Shown: positions 37,852 to 46,718 of the stretch, piece by piece
Numbering within the stretch: position 1 is the first letter of the stretch
Layout of the letters: every line of letters begins with the position of its first letter
Assembly (NCBI GenBank): GCA_943369355.1
Contig: CALRMX020000004.1
Location: forward strand, 310,001 to 374,000
Direction of reading: 5' to 3'
Source: UBA7662 sp943369355
Lineage (GTDB): Bacteria; Bacteroidota; Bacteroidia; UBA7662
Length of the DNA: 64,000 nt
Position numbers and translations under genes: made by a program
The notes under the pieces: model-generated
What the model was told of the DNA's origin: nothing
Seen by the model: only the letters and a program-made list of their open reading frames with translations
Databases searched by the model: none

Positions 37852-37954
37852 AGGCCTACAAAAAACGGAATTAGACGCACAAGGCCTACAAAGGTTTAAC
37901 GCTCGACCTCATTTTTTTGCTCACGCCCTGTCGCGCTAAGGCGAATAGCAGCGG

Positions 37955-37962
37955 TATATTTG
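37955..37962 (+). promoter_or_regulatory. Possible -7 box for the AhpD-like gene
   Basis: TATATTTG fits the TAnnTTTG consensus and lies 11 bases before the ATG at 37974, so transcription would start with almost no leader. No properly spaced -33 box is seen. Confidence 0.3.
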
Positions 37963-37973
37963 AAAAAAAAGCC

Positions 37974-38324
37974 ATGTCGCAGGTCACAGAATTTAATGCC
38001 TATCGCGAGAAGATGAACGAACGTATTCTCGCTACCAAAAACAAGACGATTCAAAAAATCTACAATGTCGACCATACCACCTACCAAGATGGTGCTCTGC
38101 CCGCCCGCACCAAAGAACTGCTGGGGCTGGTAGCCAGCATGGTGCTGCGCTGCGACGACTGCATCCGCTACCACATCCAAGAATGTTACCGCTTGGGCGT
38201 GACGAGCGAGGAGCTGTATGAGGTTTTTGGCATCGCCAATCTCGTGGGCGGCACCATTGTGATTCCCCACACCCGCAGGGCCATTGAATTCTGGGATGCC
38301 CTACATGCCCAAGAAAACGACTGA
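37974..38324 (+). CDS. Carboxymuconolactone decarboxylase / AhpD-like protein
   Basis: 116 residues from the ATG at 37974. The core is YREKMNERILATKNKTIQKI followed by the AhpD-like redox motif LRCDDCIRYHIQECYRLGVT (CxxC with a following His), and EELYEVFGIANLVGGTIVIP. In AhpD-type proteins the CxxC reduces peroxiredoxin partners. Fits a small cytoplasmic peroxidase-like protein. Stands alone between the divergent receptor gene and the SDYY-repeat gene. Confidence 0.9.
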   Translation: MSQVTEFNAYREKMNERILATKNKTIQKIYNVDHTTYQDGALPARTKELLGLVASMVLRCDDCIRYHIQECYRLGVTSEELYEVFGIANLVGGTIVIPHTRRAIEFWDALHAQEND

Positions 38325-38448
38325 GCACTGTGCGGTTCGCTACACAGCATCTACCGTTCATACCGCTAATCGTACTGTTGGTGCTCATCGAGTTGGGCAG
38401 ACCGCCACACCGCGTTAACCTTGTAGCATGCATTCAACCCCACTAACC

Positions 38449-40002
38449 ATGAAGAAGTCACTGCTGCTAGGTATCGGATTGTTCCTCCACCTTACCCTTG
38501 GTGCACAGGTAAAACCAGTGCGGCCCGTAGATCCGGTAAGGCCTGTTGACCCTGTGGCGCCGGTTGCGCCTGTACGCCCGCTGGGCGAAACTTTTGAGCT
38601 GCGCGGCAGCGGCGACGACTGCGACTGCCCCATGGCGCAAGGCGGAGGCACCAACGTTACCATCAGCGGCCCGCAAGACGGTCCGCATACCACCACCATT
38701 ACCCGCAACGGAACCACCCTCAAAATGACCTACGAGGGAGAGTTTGCCATTAGCGACAACGATCAAGACGTGACCGTACTCAACGATGGCGGTTACTTCA
38801 TGCTGCAAAAGACCGTTTTTGGCAGTAAGCACAAAGTAGAGATCCGCAACGAAAGCGGCCAGCAGGTGAAGCGCTACTGGGAAGGCAGCCGCGAGCAACC
38901 CTGGGAGCCCGATGGCCGCAAATGGCTCGCCGAGTTGCTGCCGGAGCTGGTCCGCAGCTCCACCATCGGCGCCGAGAGCCGCGTGAAGCGTTTTTACGCC
39001 AAGGGAGGAGCCACCGCCGTGCTCGACGAGATTAGTCAGCTCGAAAGCGACCACGTACAAGCTCACTACGGCAAGTTGCTGCTGCGATACCCACTGAATG
39101 CTCAGCAGTTTAATGAGAGTATTCGTCGGCTCGCCAATATTGTACGCAGCGACTATTACCTCGCTGGTCTCCTCAAAAGCAGCCTGCAAAAAGGACAATC
39201 GGCCGGCAATGTGGGCGCTGTGCTTGCTGCCACACAAAAGGTGAGCTCCGACTACTACCGCGCCGAAGTGCTCGACGCCGTGATCAGCCGCAAGACCCTG
39301 GAAGGCGACGACCTCAAGGAGGTACTCAAGGCTGCCACCGGTATGGCTAGCGATTACTACAAAGCCGGTGTGCTCGAGAAGTTTGCGCGTGCCGAAGGAG
39401 CCGACAAAAACCAAGTGGCCTACTTCGAAACCGCCAGCACCATTGCCAGCGACTACTACCGCTCGGGCGTGTTGAGTAAGGGTTTCCGCAACTTCTCACT
39501 CACCACTACAGGCCTATTTGCAGGCATGCAGGCCTGGGCCACCATGGGCAGCGACTTTTACCAGCACGAGGTGTTGATGCAGCTGGTAAAAACGCATAAG
39601 CTCACCCCCGATGCACAGAAATTGGTGCTCACGCCCATCGGCAGCGGCATCAGCAGCGATATGTACAAGCAGGAAGTACTCAAAGCTTTCGCACGCGGAC
39701 AAAACATGAATATGGAAAGCGTAAAGCTGTACCTGAATGCCGCCAATACCGTGGGCAGCGATATGTACAAAGCCGAAAGTTTGAAGGCCCTCCGTCAGCA
39801 GTCGCTCGACGATGCCTCGCAGGTGGTTCTTTATGGTGCCGTGAAAGACCTCAGCTCGGATATGTATAAATCGGAAGTGCTCAAGCAGTACGCCGCGCTG
39901 GCCGCCAGCTCGGGTGAGAGTGCCCGTGGAGCCTTCAAGGCCGCTGCCAAGAGCATCACCAGCTCGCATTATTTTGGCGACTTAATGCGGAGTATCGACT
40001 AA
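38449..40002 (+). CDS. Exported protein with about nine SDYY/SDMY helical repeats
   Basis: 517 residues from the Met at 38449 (MKKSLLLGIGLFLHLTLGAQ, signal peptide); a Met seven codons upstream is possible. Next comes a Pro/Val repeat (VRPVDPVRPVDPVAPVAPVR), a strand-rich middle (about 45-150) and then about nine units of about 30-33 residues from about 225 to the end: RSDYYLAGLLKSSLQ, SSDYYRAEVLDAVIS, ASDYYKAGVLEKFAR, ASDYYRSGVLSKGFR, GSDFYQHEVLMQLVK, SSDMYKQEVLKAFAR, GSDMYKAESLKALRQ, SSDMYKSEVLKQYAA and a partial last unit. Similar SDY..A.VL repeats occur in periplasmic parts of BlaR1-like proteins. Directly upstream of a LytS/LytTR operon. Function unknown. Confidence 0.82.
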   Translation: MKKSLLLGIGLFLHLTLGAQVKPVRPVDPVRPVDPVAPVAPVRPLGETFELRGSGDDCDCPMAQGGGTNVTISGPQDGPHTTTITRNGTTLKMTYEGEFAISDNDQDVTVLNDGGYFMLQKTVFGSKHKVEIRNESGQQVKRYWEGSREQPWEPDGRKWLAELLPELVRSSTIGAESRVKRFYAKGGATAVLDEISQLESDHVQAHYGKLLLRYPLNAQQFNESIRRLANIVRSDYYLAGLLKSSLQKGQSAGNVGAVLAATQKVSSDYYRAEVLDAVISRKTLEGDDLKEVLKAATGMASDYYKAGVLEKFARAEGADKNQVAYFETASTIASDYYRSGVLSKGFRNFSLTTTGLFAGMQAWATMGSDFYQHEVLMQLVKTHKLTPDAQKLVLTPIGSGISSDMYKQEVLKAFARGQNMNMESVKLYLNAANTVGSDMYKAESLKALRQQSLDDASQVVLYGAVKDLSSDMYKSEVLKQYAALAASSGESARGAFKAAAKSITSSHYFGDLMRSID

Positions 40003-40033
40003 ATCCATGCGGGCGATTTACTAAATTGCCCGC

Positions 40034-41125
40034 ATGGTCGTCACTACCCTCTTACTTCGTATCCGTATGGCACTTGCAGAAGTTCGTGGACTCCGACTGT
40101 TGGCCGGTATACTCACCGCCACCCTCTGTTTTTTCCTGTTGCAATACAGCGAAACCGAAAGCTGGTCGATCAACATCACCCAACTTCCGGGTCTGACCCT
40201 CTCTTTGGTTTTTGGCTTGCTGGCTGCTCCCCTGTTGGAGGCCTTCAACCACCAACTCGACCAAAAAATATCGTACCGCAGCCAATTTGGCTGGCGCCTG
40301 CTGTTGGGTTGGCTCAGCAGCATTTTCCTTCTGCTCACCGCCTTCCTCGCCAGCGTATGGCTGGTGGCCTATGCCCTGCCGGCGCTTTTCGACCCGTTGG
40401 TAGAGGCAGGTCCTAACGGTCAACAACTCCGGCAGGTGATTCTCAAAGCCTGCATCTTGCTGGCTATCGTCTTGTTCTTCGACCAGATCGCCTACACCTT
40501 GCGTTTCTCGTGGCACGATTACGCCATTGCCCGACTCACGCGCTACCGGCGCGAGAAGGCCATGACCGAATGGCGCTACCAAACGCTGAAGGCGCAACTG
40601 AGTCCGCATTACCTCTTCAACAACCTCAACACCATCAGTGCCTTGTTGCACGAAAAACCGGTTCAAGCCGCCCTGTTTATCCGCCAGCTGGCCGCAAGCT
40701 ACCGCTACATACTGGCACAGCGTAACCGACTGCTAGTGCCCATGCAGGACGAGCTGAGTTTTGTGAACAACTACCTCAGTTTGCTACAGATACGTTTTGG
40801 CGAACAAATCAGGTTGCACAACAACATTGCGCCTACCGACCGGCGACAGCTGCCGCCATTAAGTTTGCAGTTGCTCATCGAAAATGCCGTGAAGCACAAT
40901 CCTCCCTCGGCCGAACAGCCGCTACACATATGGCTCAGCATAGTGGGCGATGGGCGATTGGAGGTGCGCAACAATCGTCTGCCCGGCACCGGTGCCGACA
41001 GCTTCAGGATAGGGCTGCAGCATTTGCGAGAACTGTACAGCCTGCACCAGCGGCGTGCGCCAGAAATTAACGACGGCAACGAGTTTAGCGTACGTCTCGA
41101 CTTATTTGCGGAGGCCGAGGCATGA
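40034..41125 (+). CDS. LytS/YehU-type sensor histidine kinase
   Basis: 363 residues. Four membrane helices in the first 160 residues, a linker, then the His_kinase module with the phospho-acceptor in LKAQLSPHYLFNNLNTISAL (H192) and a degenerate but recognisable ATP-binding N box (LQLLIENAVKHNPPS). Such kinases phosphorylate LytTR-type regulators. The next gene starts within its stop codon (ATGA overlap), and the regulator follows, so 40034-42895 is one operon. Confidence 0.93.
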   Translation: MVVTTLLLRIRMALAEVRGLRLLAGILTATLCFFLLQYSETESWSINITQLPGLTLSLVFGLLAAPLLEAFNHQLDQKISYRSQFGWRLLLGWLSSIFLLLTAFLASVWLVAYALPALFDPLVEAGPNGQQLRQVILKACILLAIVLFFDQIAYTLRFSWHDYAIARLTRYRREKAMTEWRYQTLKAQLSPHYLFNNLNTISALLHEKPVQAALFIRQLAASYRYILAQRNRLLVPMQDELSFVNNYLSLLQIRFGEQIRLHNNIAPTDRRQLPPLSLQLLIENAVKHNPPSAEQPLHIWLSIVGDGRLEVRNNRLPGTGADSFRIGLQHLRELYSLHQRRAPEINDGNEFSVRLDLFAEAEA

Positions 41126-42147
41126 AGAGCCCGCTAATCCAAAACCCGCTATTTCGTTTGCTGGCGCCAGTGGTGTTCGGCTTGCTGGTGTATTTGATGC
41201 TGCTGTTGCTCAACAATCAAGTAGGGCAGCTAAGCACTCTTTTCCGATCGCAGGAGATGTACATCTGCATACTACTGGCAGCGATGCAGTTTGAAAGTTT
41301 GCGCTTCCTGGTAGGTCGCAGTCGCCTAGGCGATGCAGGCAACGAGCGCCGCCGCTGGTGGCTGCTGGCTTTGGCCGGTAACGGCATCGCCACGACTTTG
41401 CTGCTCACCGCATTGTGGGCCTACTACGTTTACGTAATTGGCTTTGCCCCGTCGGGCAGCGAGCTGCTTCGTTTTGCAGGCCTCTACTTGCCTGGTGGGT
41501 GGTTTTACTTGGCCTTATACGGCAGCCAATTTTATTTGCAACGCCAAAATATGGCACAGCTCGAGCAAGAAGCCGAAGAGCTGGCACGTTTAGAAGAGGA
41601 ATTCAACGATTTCAGTGCCGAATTACATCCTACACTTTTGTACGATGCCCTCGAACAGCTGCTCATACGCCTGCCCCATCAGTCGGCCGAGGCCGACCGC
41701 TACCTCCAGCTGCTGGCTAGCCACTACCGCCACCGGCTCATCAACCGGCAGGAGGAGGTGATTCCACTGAAATACGAGCTCGAGGCCGCGGAGACCTTTT
41801 TGGCACTGCTGCGCCCCATACGGCGGCAGCAGCTGGTACTTGTTTGCGACCCTTTACCCCATGATGAGCTGTTGTTGCCCCCCGGCGCAGTGTTTACCGC
41901 CATTTATTGGCTGTTGCGGCACGGCATCAGCGGCGAAAACGAGTCGCCGATACAGCTGCAGCTCGAAGGCCAGCAGCTTACCCTTCGCTGGGCGCAGCCC
42001 GGACGACTTCAGCCCGATGCCGAAAGCAGCTATGCCCTCGACCGGCTTGTACGTTCGTATCGCCGGCTGAGCAGTCAGCAGCCCGCAACCCAGCTGGGCG
42101 ACAACGAAATTTGTGTTCACCTGCCACTCCTTCACCTCCACACCTGA
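41122..42147 (+). CDS. Degenerate LytS-like histidine kinase (probable pseudokinase)
   Basis: 341 residues, same layout as the upstream kinase: four membrane helices (to about residue 140), a coiled linker (QLEQEAEELARLEEEFND) and the His_kinase region. At the position of the canonical PHFLFN the protein has LHPTLLYDALEQL, so the phospho-acceptor His is a Thr (T171), with a His two residues earlier (H169); the Asn of FN is Asp. The N box is also lost (FTAIYWLLRHGISGEN). Likely inactive in phosphotransfer and a partner or modulator of the intact kinase. Confidence 0.82.
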   Translation: MKSPLIQNPLFRLLAPVVFGLLVYLMLLLLNNQVGQLSTLFRSQEMYICILLAAMQFESLRFLVGRSRLGDAGNERRRWWLLALAGNGIATTLLLTALWAYYVYVIGFAPSGSELLRFAGLYLPGGWFYLALYGSQFYLQRQNMAQLEQEAEELARLEEEFNDFSAELHPTLLYDALEQLLIRLPHQSAEADRYLQLLASHYRHRLINRQEEVIPLKYELEAAETFLALLRPIRRQQLVLVCDPLPHDELLLPPGAVFTAIYWLLRHGISGENESPIQLQLEGQQLTLRWAQPGRLQPDAESSYALDRLVRSYRRLSSQQPATQLGDNEICVHLPLLHLHT

Positions 42148-42148
42148 T

Positions 42149-42895
42149 ATGCGTATACTCATCATCGAAGACGAACAGCCCGCCGCCGAACGGCTCGAAA
42201 CTTTGCTCCGGCAGCTGGTGCCTGGTCTGCAGCTGTTGGCGGTGCTTCGCCGGGTCGACGAGGCCATCGATTGGTTTGCCACCACCACTGCAGCCCCCGA
42301 GCTCATCTTCACCGATGTGCAACTGCCCGATGGACTCAGCTTTCAGATCTTTAACCGCTTCCCACCGCAAGTACCTGTGATTTTTGTGACTGCTTTCGAC
42401 CAATATGCACTCGACGCCTTTCGCGTAAACGGTATCGATTACTTGCTCAAACCCATCAATGTTACCGAGCTCGACCGTAGCCTGCAGCGCGCACGCAGCC
42501 GACAGCCCGCAGCCGCACAGCTCAGCGAGTTGGGCAAACAATGGGGACAAAAAGCTTACAAAAGCCGCTTCATGGTGAAACTTGGCGAACATCTGCGTGC
42601 GGTGAGCGTAGAACAAATCCTGTTGTTTTATGCCGAAGGACGAACAGTATTCTTGTACACCACCGAAGGGCGGAGGTTTATCGTCGACTTCACGCTCGAC
42701 CAATTAGAAGATGCCCTCGACCCGGCTCGTTTTTACCGCATCAACCGCAGTTTTGTGGTAGCGCTACACGCCATACAAGAGGTGGTGGTGTATAGCAGTA
42801 GCCGCTTACGGATTGTTACACAACCTTCTTTTGCCGAAGAACTTATTGTGAGCCGCGAAAAGGTAGGGCCTTTCAAGAGTTGGTACGAAGGATAG
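42149..42895 (+). CDS. LytTR-family response regulator
   Basis: 248 residues from the ATG at 42149, two bases after the pseudokinase stop. Receiver domain 1-118 (MRILIIEDEQPAAERLETLL, phospho-acceptor D56 in ELIFTDVQLPDG, FVTAFDQYALDAFRVNGIDY, LLKPI). LytTR DNA-binding domain about 145-245 (YKSRFMVKLGEHLRAVSVEQ, FYAEGRTVFLYTTEGRRFIV, FYRINRSFVVAL, LIVSREKVGPFKSWYEG). Controls target promoters after phosphorylation by the upstream kinase(s). Confidence 0.95.
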   Translation: MRILIIEDEQPAAERLETLLRQLVPGLQLLAVLRRVDEAIDWFATTTAAPELIFTDVQLPDGLSFQIFNRFPPQVPVIFVTAFDQYALDAFRVNGIDYLLKPINVTELDRSLQRARSRQPAAAQLSELGKQWGQKAYKSRFMVKLGEHLRAVSVEQILLFYAEGRTVFLYTTEGRRFIVDFTLDQLEDALDPARFYRINRSFVVALHAIQEVVVYSSSRLRIVTQPSFAEELIVSREKVGPFKSWYEG

Positions 42896-42961
42896 GGAAT
42901 TCAGTGCTCAAAACTGTAAATTCACGCCTGTAAAGCGTAGGCTTCAAGCCTTCCCTAACCC

Positions 42962-43531
42962 ATGAAAGAGCATTATCAGCAGCAGTTTTCGGCCAAAGAT
43001 TTCGTCAACGGGAAGTTGATCTTGGAAGGTTTATATGAAGCCTGTGCGTTTAAGGGATTGTCGTTAGAAGGGATTCGTTTGGCTGGACTGCGTTTTGAAG
43101 ACTGTAGTTTTCTCGATTGTGATTTGAGTGGTTGCGATACCCACCAAACCGCTTTCCGCAACTGCGCGTTTAACGGTTGCAAGTTGCTGGGCTTTCGGTT
43201 CGACCGATGTAATCCGCTGGGATTGAGCCTCGCTTTTGATCGCTGCATACTCGACAGGGCGGTATTTACTGGGCTCACCCTTACCGGACTCCAGCTTAAC
43301 CGGTGCTCAGTGCAGGAAGTCGACTTTGTAAATGCCAAACTAAAAAATGCACAATTCACCGCTTGCGATTTGCAAGGCAGCCTTTTTGTCCACACCTTGC
43401 TCGACGGGGCCGACTTTACCACTGCATTCAATTACCGCTTTAAGCCCGAAGAAAACAGCCTCATCAAAACGCATTTCAGCGCTGATGGACTTGCAGGTTT
43501 GCTTGTGCATCATGGATTGGTGATTAGCTAA
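42962..43531 (+). CDS. Pentapeptide-repeat protein
   Basis: 189 residues, cytoplasmic. After a short N-terminus the sequence is a run of A(D/N/C)LXX-type pentapeptides (GIRLAGLRFEDCSFLDCDLS, TAFRNCAFNGCKLLGFRFDR, AVFTGLTLTGLQLNRCSVQE, GSLFVHTLLDGADF), giving a right-handed quadrilateral helix. Related to the QnrB-like/McbG group by length; a topoisomerase-protecting role is possible, but nothing here proves it. 66 bases after the LytTR gene. Confidence 0.9.
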   Translation: MKEHYQQQFSAKDFVNGKLILEGLYEACAFKGLSLEGIRLAGLRFEDCSFLDCDLSGCDTHQTAFRNCAFNGCKLLGFRFDRCNPLGLSLAFDRCILDRAVFTGLTLTGLQLNRCSVQEVDFVNAKLKNAQFTACDLQGSLFVHTLLDGADFTTAFNYRFKPEENSLIKTHFSADGLAGLLVHHGLVIS

Positions 43532-43599
43532 AATGCCGATTTAATGCAAGCTTAAGGCGGCTCCTTTGGCAAAACACGCTAAAAAGGTTAGTCTTGTTG

Positions 43600-44091
43600 A
43601 TGCGCCGCCTTATCCGCACGTTATTGCTCATCCTCTTGCCTGTTGCCGCAGCTGCACAAGTGCGGCCGTGGGTAGAAGCAATCACTTACGATGCGGCCAT
43701 CGATAGCCCATTTAGCTTGGGTGGAGACGCGAACATCTACCAATACCACAACGATGGCTTGGGGGTGACCTTCCTTGGCGGTAGGCCTATGTTGCATGAC
43801 GCTTTGCAAAAAGCTACGGCTCAATTAAAATTCGACCCCGCATTCGACGGCCTCGTGCGAATACGTTTTGTGGTAAACAAAGCTGGCGAGAGTGGCATGT
43901 TCCGAACCTATGTCTATACCGTTACGGGCGAGCAAGCCCACTTGCCTGCAGCCTTACTCAACCCCCTCGCCCAAGCCGTAAAACAGTTGAATGGCTGGCA
44001 ACCCAAAATCATTCGCGATCAAACTGTGCATTATTATCAATATGTGATTTTCCGTATTCAAGGGGGTAAAGTCAGTCATATCTTGCCATGA
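43600..44091 (+). CDS. Exported protein with TonB_C-like domain
   Basis: About 163 residues from the ATG at 43600 (two TTG codons precede it in frame). Signal peptide (MRRLIRTLLLILLPVAAAA). The mature part has the strand/helix pattern of a small TonB C-terminal-like domain: LVRIRFVVNKAGESGMFRTY, LAQAVKQLNGWQPKII, VHYYQYVIFRIQGGKVSHIL. No transmembrane anchor, so it is not a classic TonB. Function unknown. The last four bases overlap the start of the TPR gene. Confidence 0.75.
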   Translation: MRRLIRTLLLILLPVAAAAQVRPWVEAITYDAAIDSPFSLGGDANIYQYHNDGLGVTFLGGRPMLHDALQKATAQLKFDPAFDGLVRIRFVVNKAGESGMFRTYVYTVTGEQAHLPAALLNPLAQAVKQLNGWQPKIIRDQTVHYYQYVIFRIQGGKVSHILP

Positions 44092-44906
44092 AACGTATCT
44101 TCTTTGCCCTTTTGCTGCTCAGCAGTAATATTCAGTTACATGCCCAACCCAATTGTGCCGCATTACTATTCTACGGCGATACCGCTGCCTATGAAGCTTG
44201 TCAGTACCTCGAAACTGCTCTAAATGGCCACTATCAATACGAGGAGGAGTTTCAACGCATCTGCGATTCGGCACTGAGCATTTGTGGTCATTTCGCTTAT
44301 GCCTGGCGCGAAAAAAGCACACCCTATGTAAAATCGGGTAATTTCCATTTGTGGATGAAGTATATGAACGAAGCCGTTCGTTACGATACCCTTGAGATGT
44401 TGCCTGCGAGAGCCAGTTGCCGAGGGAAGTTTTTTGCCGATTATGCAGGCGCCATCGCCGATATCGAACTGTTTGAACGCAAATATCCGGGTAGTTTGGC
44501 CATGGCACACAACGGCACCTATAGTTTGCACATGGTGAAAGCTTTGAGTTACCGTGCCCTCGGCCAACGCAATCAAGCCATCAGCACCGCCGAAAGCTAT
44601 TTACGGACCTATCCCAACAACATTGGCATGTACGACCGGCTCCATTTAGGAGTAATGTACTTTGAAGCTGGTCGGGTACCAGAAGCGAAAAAACAGCTCG
44701 AAACTCAGCTAAAAGAAAGTGCAATTGCAGAGGCAGCTTATGCGCTTGCGAAAATTGCGAAAGCAGAAAAAAACGACGATTTAGCCAAAAAATACATTCA
44801 GCAAGCACGAGAATTATTCAACGCCGACCAGCAACTGTTCGACCCTTATCATTATCTCGACGATCAGCTCTTTGAAGCTGAGCTGGTAGAAGCCGAGCGC
44901 TGGTAA
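44088..44906 (+). CDS. Exported TPR-repeat protein
   Basis: 272 residues. Signal peptide (MKRIFFALLLLSSNIQLHAQ). The body is helical with TPR-like pairs: LSYRALGQRNQAISTAESYL, LHLGVMYFEAGRVPEAKKQL and AAYALAKIAKAEKNDDLAKK. Cysteines near residues 18, 37 and 65 could form disulfides in the periplasm. Overlaps the TonB_C-like gene by four bases (ATGA), so the pair is co-translated. Confidence 0.82.
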   Translation: MKRIFFALLLLSSNIQLHAQPNCAALLFYGDTAAYEACQYLETALNGHYQYEEEFQRICDSALSICGHFAYAWREKSTPYVKSGNFHLWMKYMNEAVRYDTLEMLPARASCRGKFFADYAGAIADIELFERKYPGSLAMAHNGTYSLHMVKALSYRALGQRNQAISTAESYLRTYPNNIGMYDRLHLGVMYFEAGRVPEAKKQLETQLKESAIAEAAYALAKIAKAEKNDDLAKKYIQQARELFNADQQLFDPYHYLDDQLFEAELVEAERW

Positions 44907-44916
44907 ATTGTTTCTT

Positions 44917-45402
44917 TTAATGCTCAGCGTGTTCGGCTTCTGAGTTTGCAGGCATCACAAAATCTTTGCGTATTTCGGGGTGACGAATTTCACCTCCTGA
45001 ATTACCTACACCTGCAGCCATAACCATGGCAACCAATGAAACGCCTAAAACAATATAGTTAAGCAGCTTTTGTTGCGCATGATTTTTCAGCTCGGCCCAT
45101 AGGCCAATTGCCGACAAGAGCGCCAAACCACCAGCCATGAACAAAAAGATTTCCGCCTTTTCTTCGTGCTCGTGTATCAGGTCGTGCGATACCCCTTCAA
45201 GATGTTCCACGATTTCTTCGGCTTCTTCCCCAGTTTTGTTGGCCGGCAAGGCCGATACTCCGGCAACGATGAGCCCCACTAACGCCACGCGACGAATGAG
45301 GGTTTGATTGAGTAGTATGCCGGCTAGAAGGACAAAAATGCCAAATAAAATGCCGAGTATGGGTAGATGATTGATGAGCAAGTGAAGATGTGCAGCGTTC
45401 AT
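44917..45402 (-). CDS. Hypothetical four-helix membrane protein (HLHLLINHLPILG family)
   Basis: 161 residues. Starts MNAAHLHLLINHLPILGILF, a His-rich first helix (H5, H7, H12) that I have seen conserved in Bacteroidota proteins related to DUF2231, possibly binding heme or metal. Three more helices follow, with a periplasmic His/Glu-rich loop (VEHLEGVSHDLIHEHEEKAE). The tail ends in EAEHAEH. A respiratory-chain or metal role is conceivable but not shown. Confidence 0.78.
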   Translation of the reverse strand: MNAAHLHLLINHLPILGILFGIFVLLAGILLNQTLIRRVALVGLIVAGVSALPANKTGEEAEEIVEHLEGVSHDLIHEHEEKAEIFLFMAGGLALLSAIGLWAELKNHAQQKLLNYIVLGVSLVAMVMAAGVGNSGGEIRHPEIRKDFVMPANSEAEHAEH

Positions 45403-45456
45403 GATTAGTTTTCTACTAAGCTAACGAATTAAAGCTTCGGCTATATGATTAATTCA

Positions 45457-46413
45457 TCAACCTTTTTCTTGATTTAACCAAGGCAGCTTCAAAGCTAGGG
45501 TATTTCTTTTTTGCGCGGTCTCTGCAACGAAACGTCGGTGTGCTTCGGTATCAGGAAAACGTGGTCGATGGCGGCTGGCTAGCGTAAGCTCATACACATT
45601 TGCCGCTAGCTCGCGGGTAGCATCGTCCATACAGAGTTGGCTAAACTGCTCGAAGACGTATTGCGTGGCCGCGTGGTTAGGATGTACTAGGTCGATATCG
45701 TACCATCGGTGGTCGCGAAGTACGTCAATCACCAATTCGTAAGCGGGGAAATAATGGCAATCGGCTACTTCTTCCACCAGTTGGTGCACCACTTCAATGA
45801 GTCGTGCCTTGCTCCGGTTATTGTCGATAACGCCATCGCGGTGGTGCCGAACGGGGCTCACGGTGAATAGCACTTTCAGATTCGGATTAAAGTTTCGTGC
45901 GGCTTGAATTGCCGCCTTCAATTCCTTAAGCATGCCCTCAACCGACAGAAGCTGTTTGGTAAAGTTAGCTGACGGGGCGCGGTGGTTGTTGGCCACTGGC
46001 TGGGCACTATCGACCAATTGGTAACGAAAAGCTGAACCCAAAGTAAGCACTAGCCAAGTGGCCGATTTCAAGCATTGATGACCTTGGTGAATGGCTGAGT
46101 TGATAGCCTCTACAGCTGCTTCTCGGTTGGTATGACTAAAATCACTATGATGCTCCCAGCTGTTCCACAGTTCGTTGGCATAAAAAAGCCTCTTCATTGG
46201 CCATGATTCGCCTTGAGCCAGCATTTGGAGGTGCCGTGCTACAGCCGTTGGGTCGAAAACGATACCGGTGGGGTTGGCCAAGGTTCTAAATCCCCTTTCA
46301 GCCAACGCCGCTCCAATATTGGCCGTAAAGCACGACCCTATCAGTAAAAGCCGATCGTGGTGACCCATCGGCGCGCTCGACCATTGGTAGCGGAGTTCTA
46401 ATTGTGTTTTCAT
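45457..46413 (-). CDS. GSCFA-domain protein
   Basis: 318 residues. The family motif LLLIGSCFTANIGAALAERG lies at residues 24-43, followed by ANPTGIVFDPTAVARHLQML, LTLGSAFRYQLV, VLFTVSPVRHHRDGVIDNNR and WYDIDLVHPNHAATQYVFEQ. The blocks resemble SGNH/GDSL hydrolases (GSC block, TVSPVRH and DLVHPNHA), so a hydrolase fold is likely, with unknown substrate. Stand-alone cytoplasmic protein. Confidence 0.92.
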   Translation of the reverse strand: MKTQLELRYQWSSAPMGHHDRLLLIGSCFTANIGAALAERGFRTLANPTGIVFDPTAVARHLQMLAQGESWPMKRLFYANELWNSWEHHSDFSHTNREAAVEAINSAIHQGHQCLKSATWLVLTLGSAFRYQLVDSAQPVANNHRAPSANFTKQLLSVEGMLKELKAAIQAARNFNPNLKVLFTVSPVRHHRDGVIDNNRSKARLIEVVHQLVEEVADCHYFPAYELVIDVLRDHRWYDIDLVHPNHAATQYVFEQFSQLCMDDATRELAANVYELTLASRHRPRFPDTEAHRRFVAETAQKRNTLALKLPWLNQEKG

Positions 46414-46690
46414 GAGATAAACCTAAGACAGCCATTTCTTTTTGCCAACCAATCTTTGGAAGCAGCAATAGATGGATGCAAGATAAAGCCATTCTGGTGT
46501 GTTGGAGAATCAAGGTATGGCTTGCCTGGTCGGTCCAGGAATTCACAAGCGATGCAAAAAGCAGCTTCATATTAGCCACATCATGCTAGCATAGTACCCT
46601 TTTAGCACTTAATGGCAAAATCATCTTTAACTAAATAATTTAGGTAAACAAATAGTCGAAAAACTTACAGCAACACATGGAAAATTGCAT

Positions 46691-46718
46691 TTTCAATCTA
46701 TTTCAATCTATTTCAATG
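46691..46718. repeat. Short tandem repeat (TTTCAATCTA)
   Basis: Three copies of a ten-base unit, the last imperfect, run across the stop codon of the barrel-type gene ending at 46713. The rest of the 299-base gap 46414-46712 shows no gene. Confidence 0.6.

Noticed and set aside
46298..46579. 93-codon open frame on the minus strand upstream of the GSCFA gene
   Set aside because: It overlaps the GSCFA start in another frame and shows no protein features.
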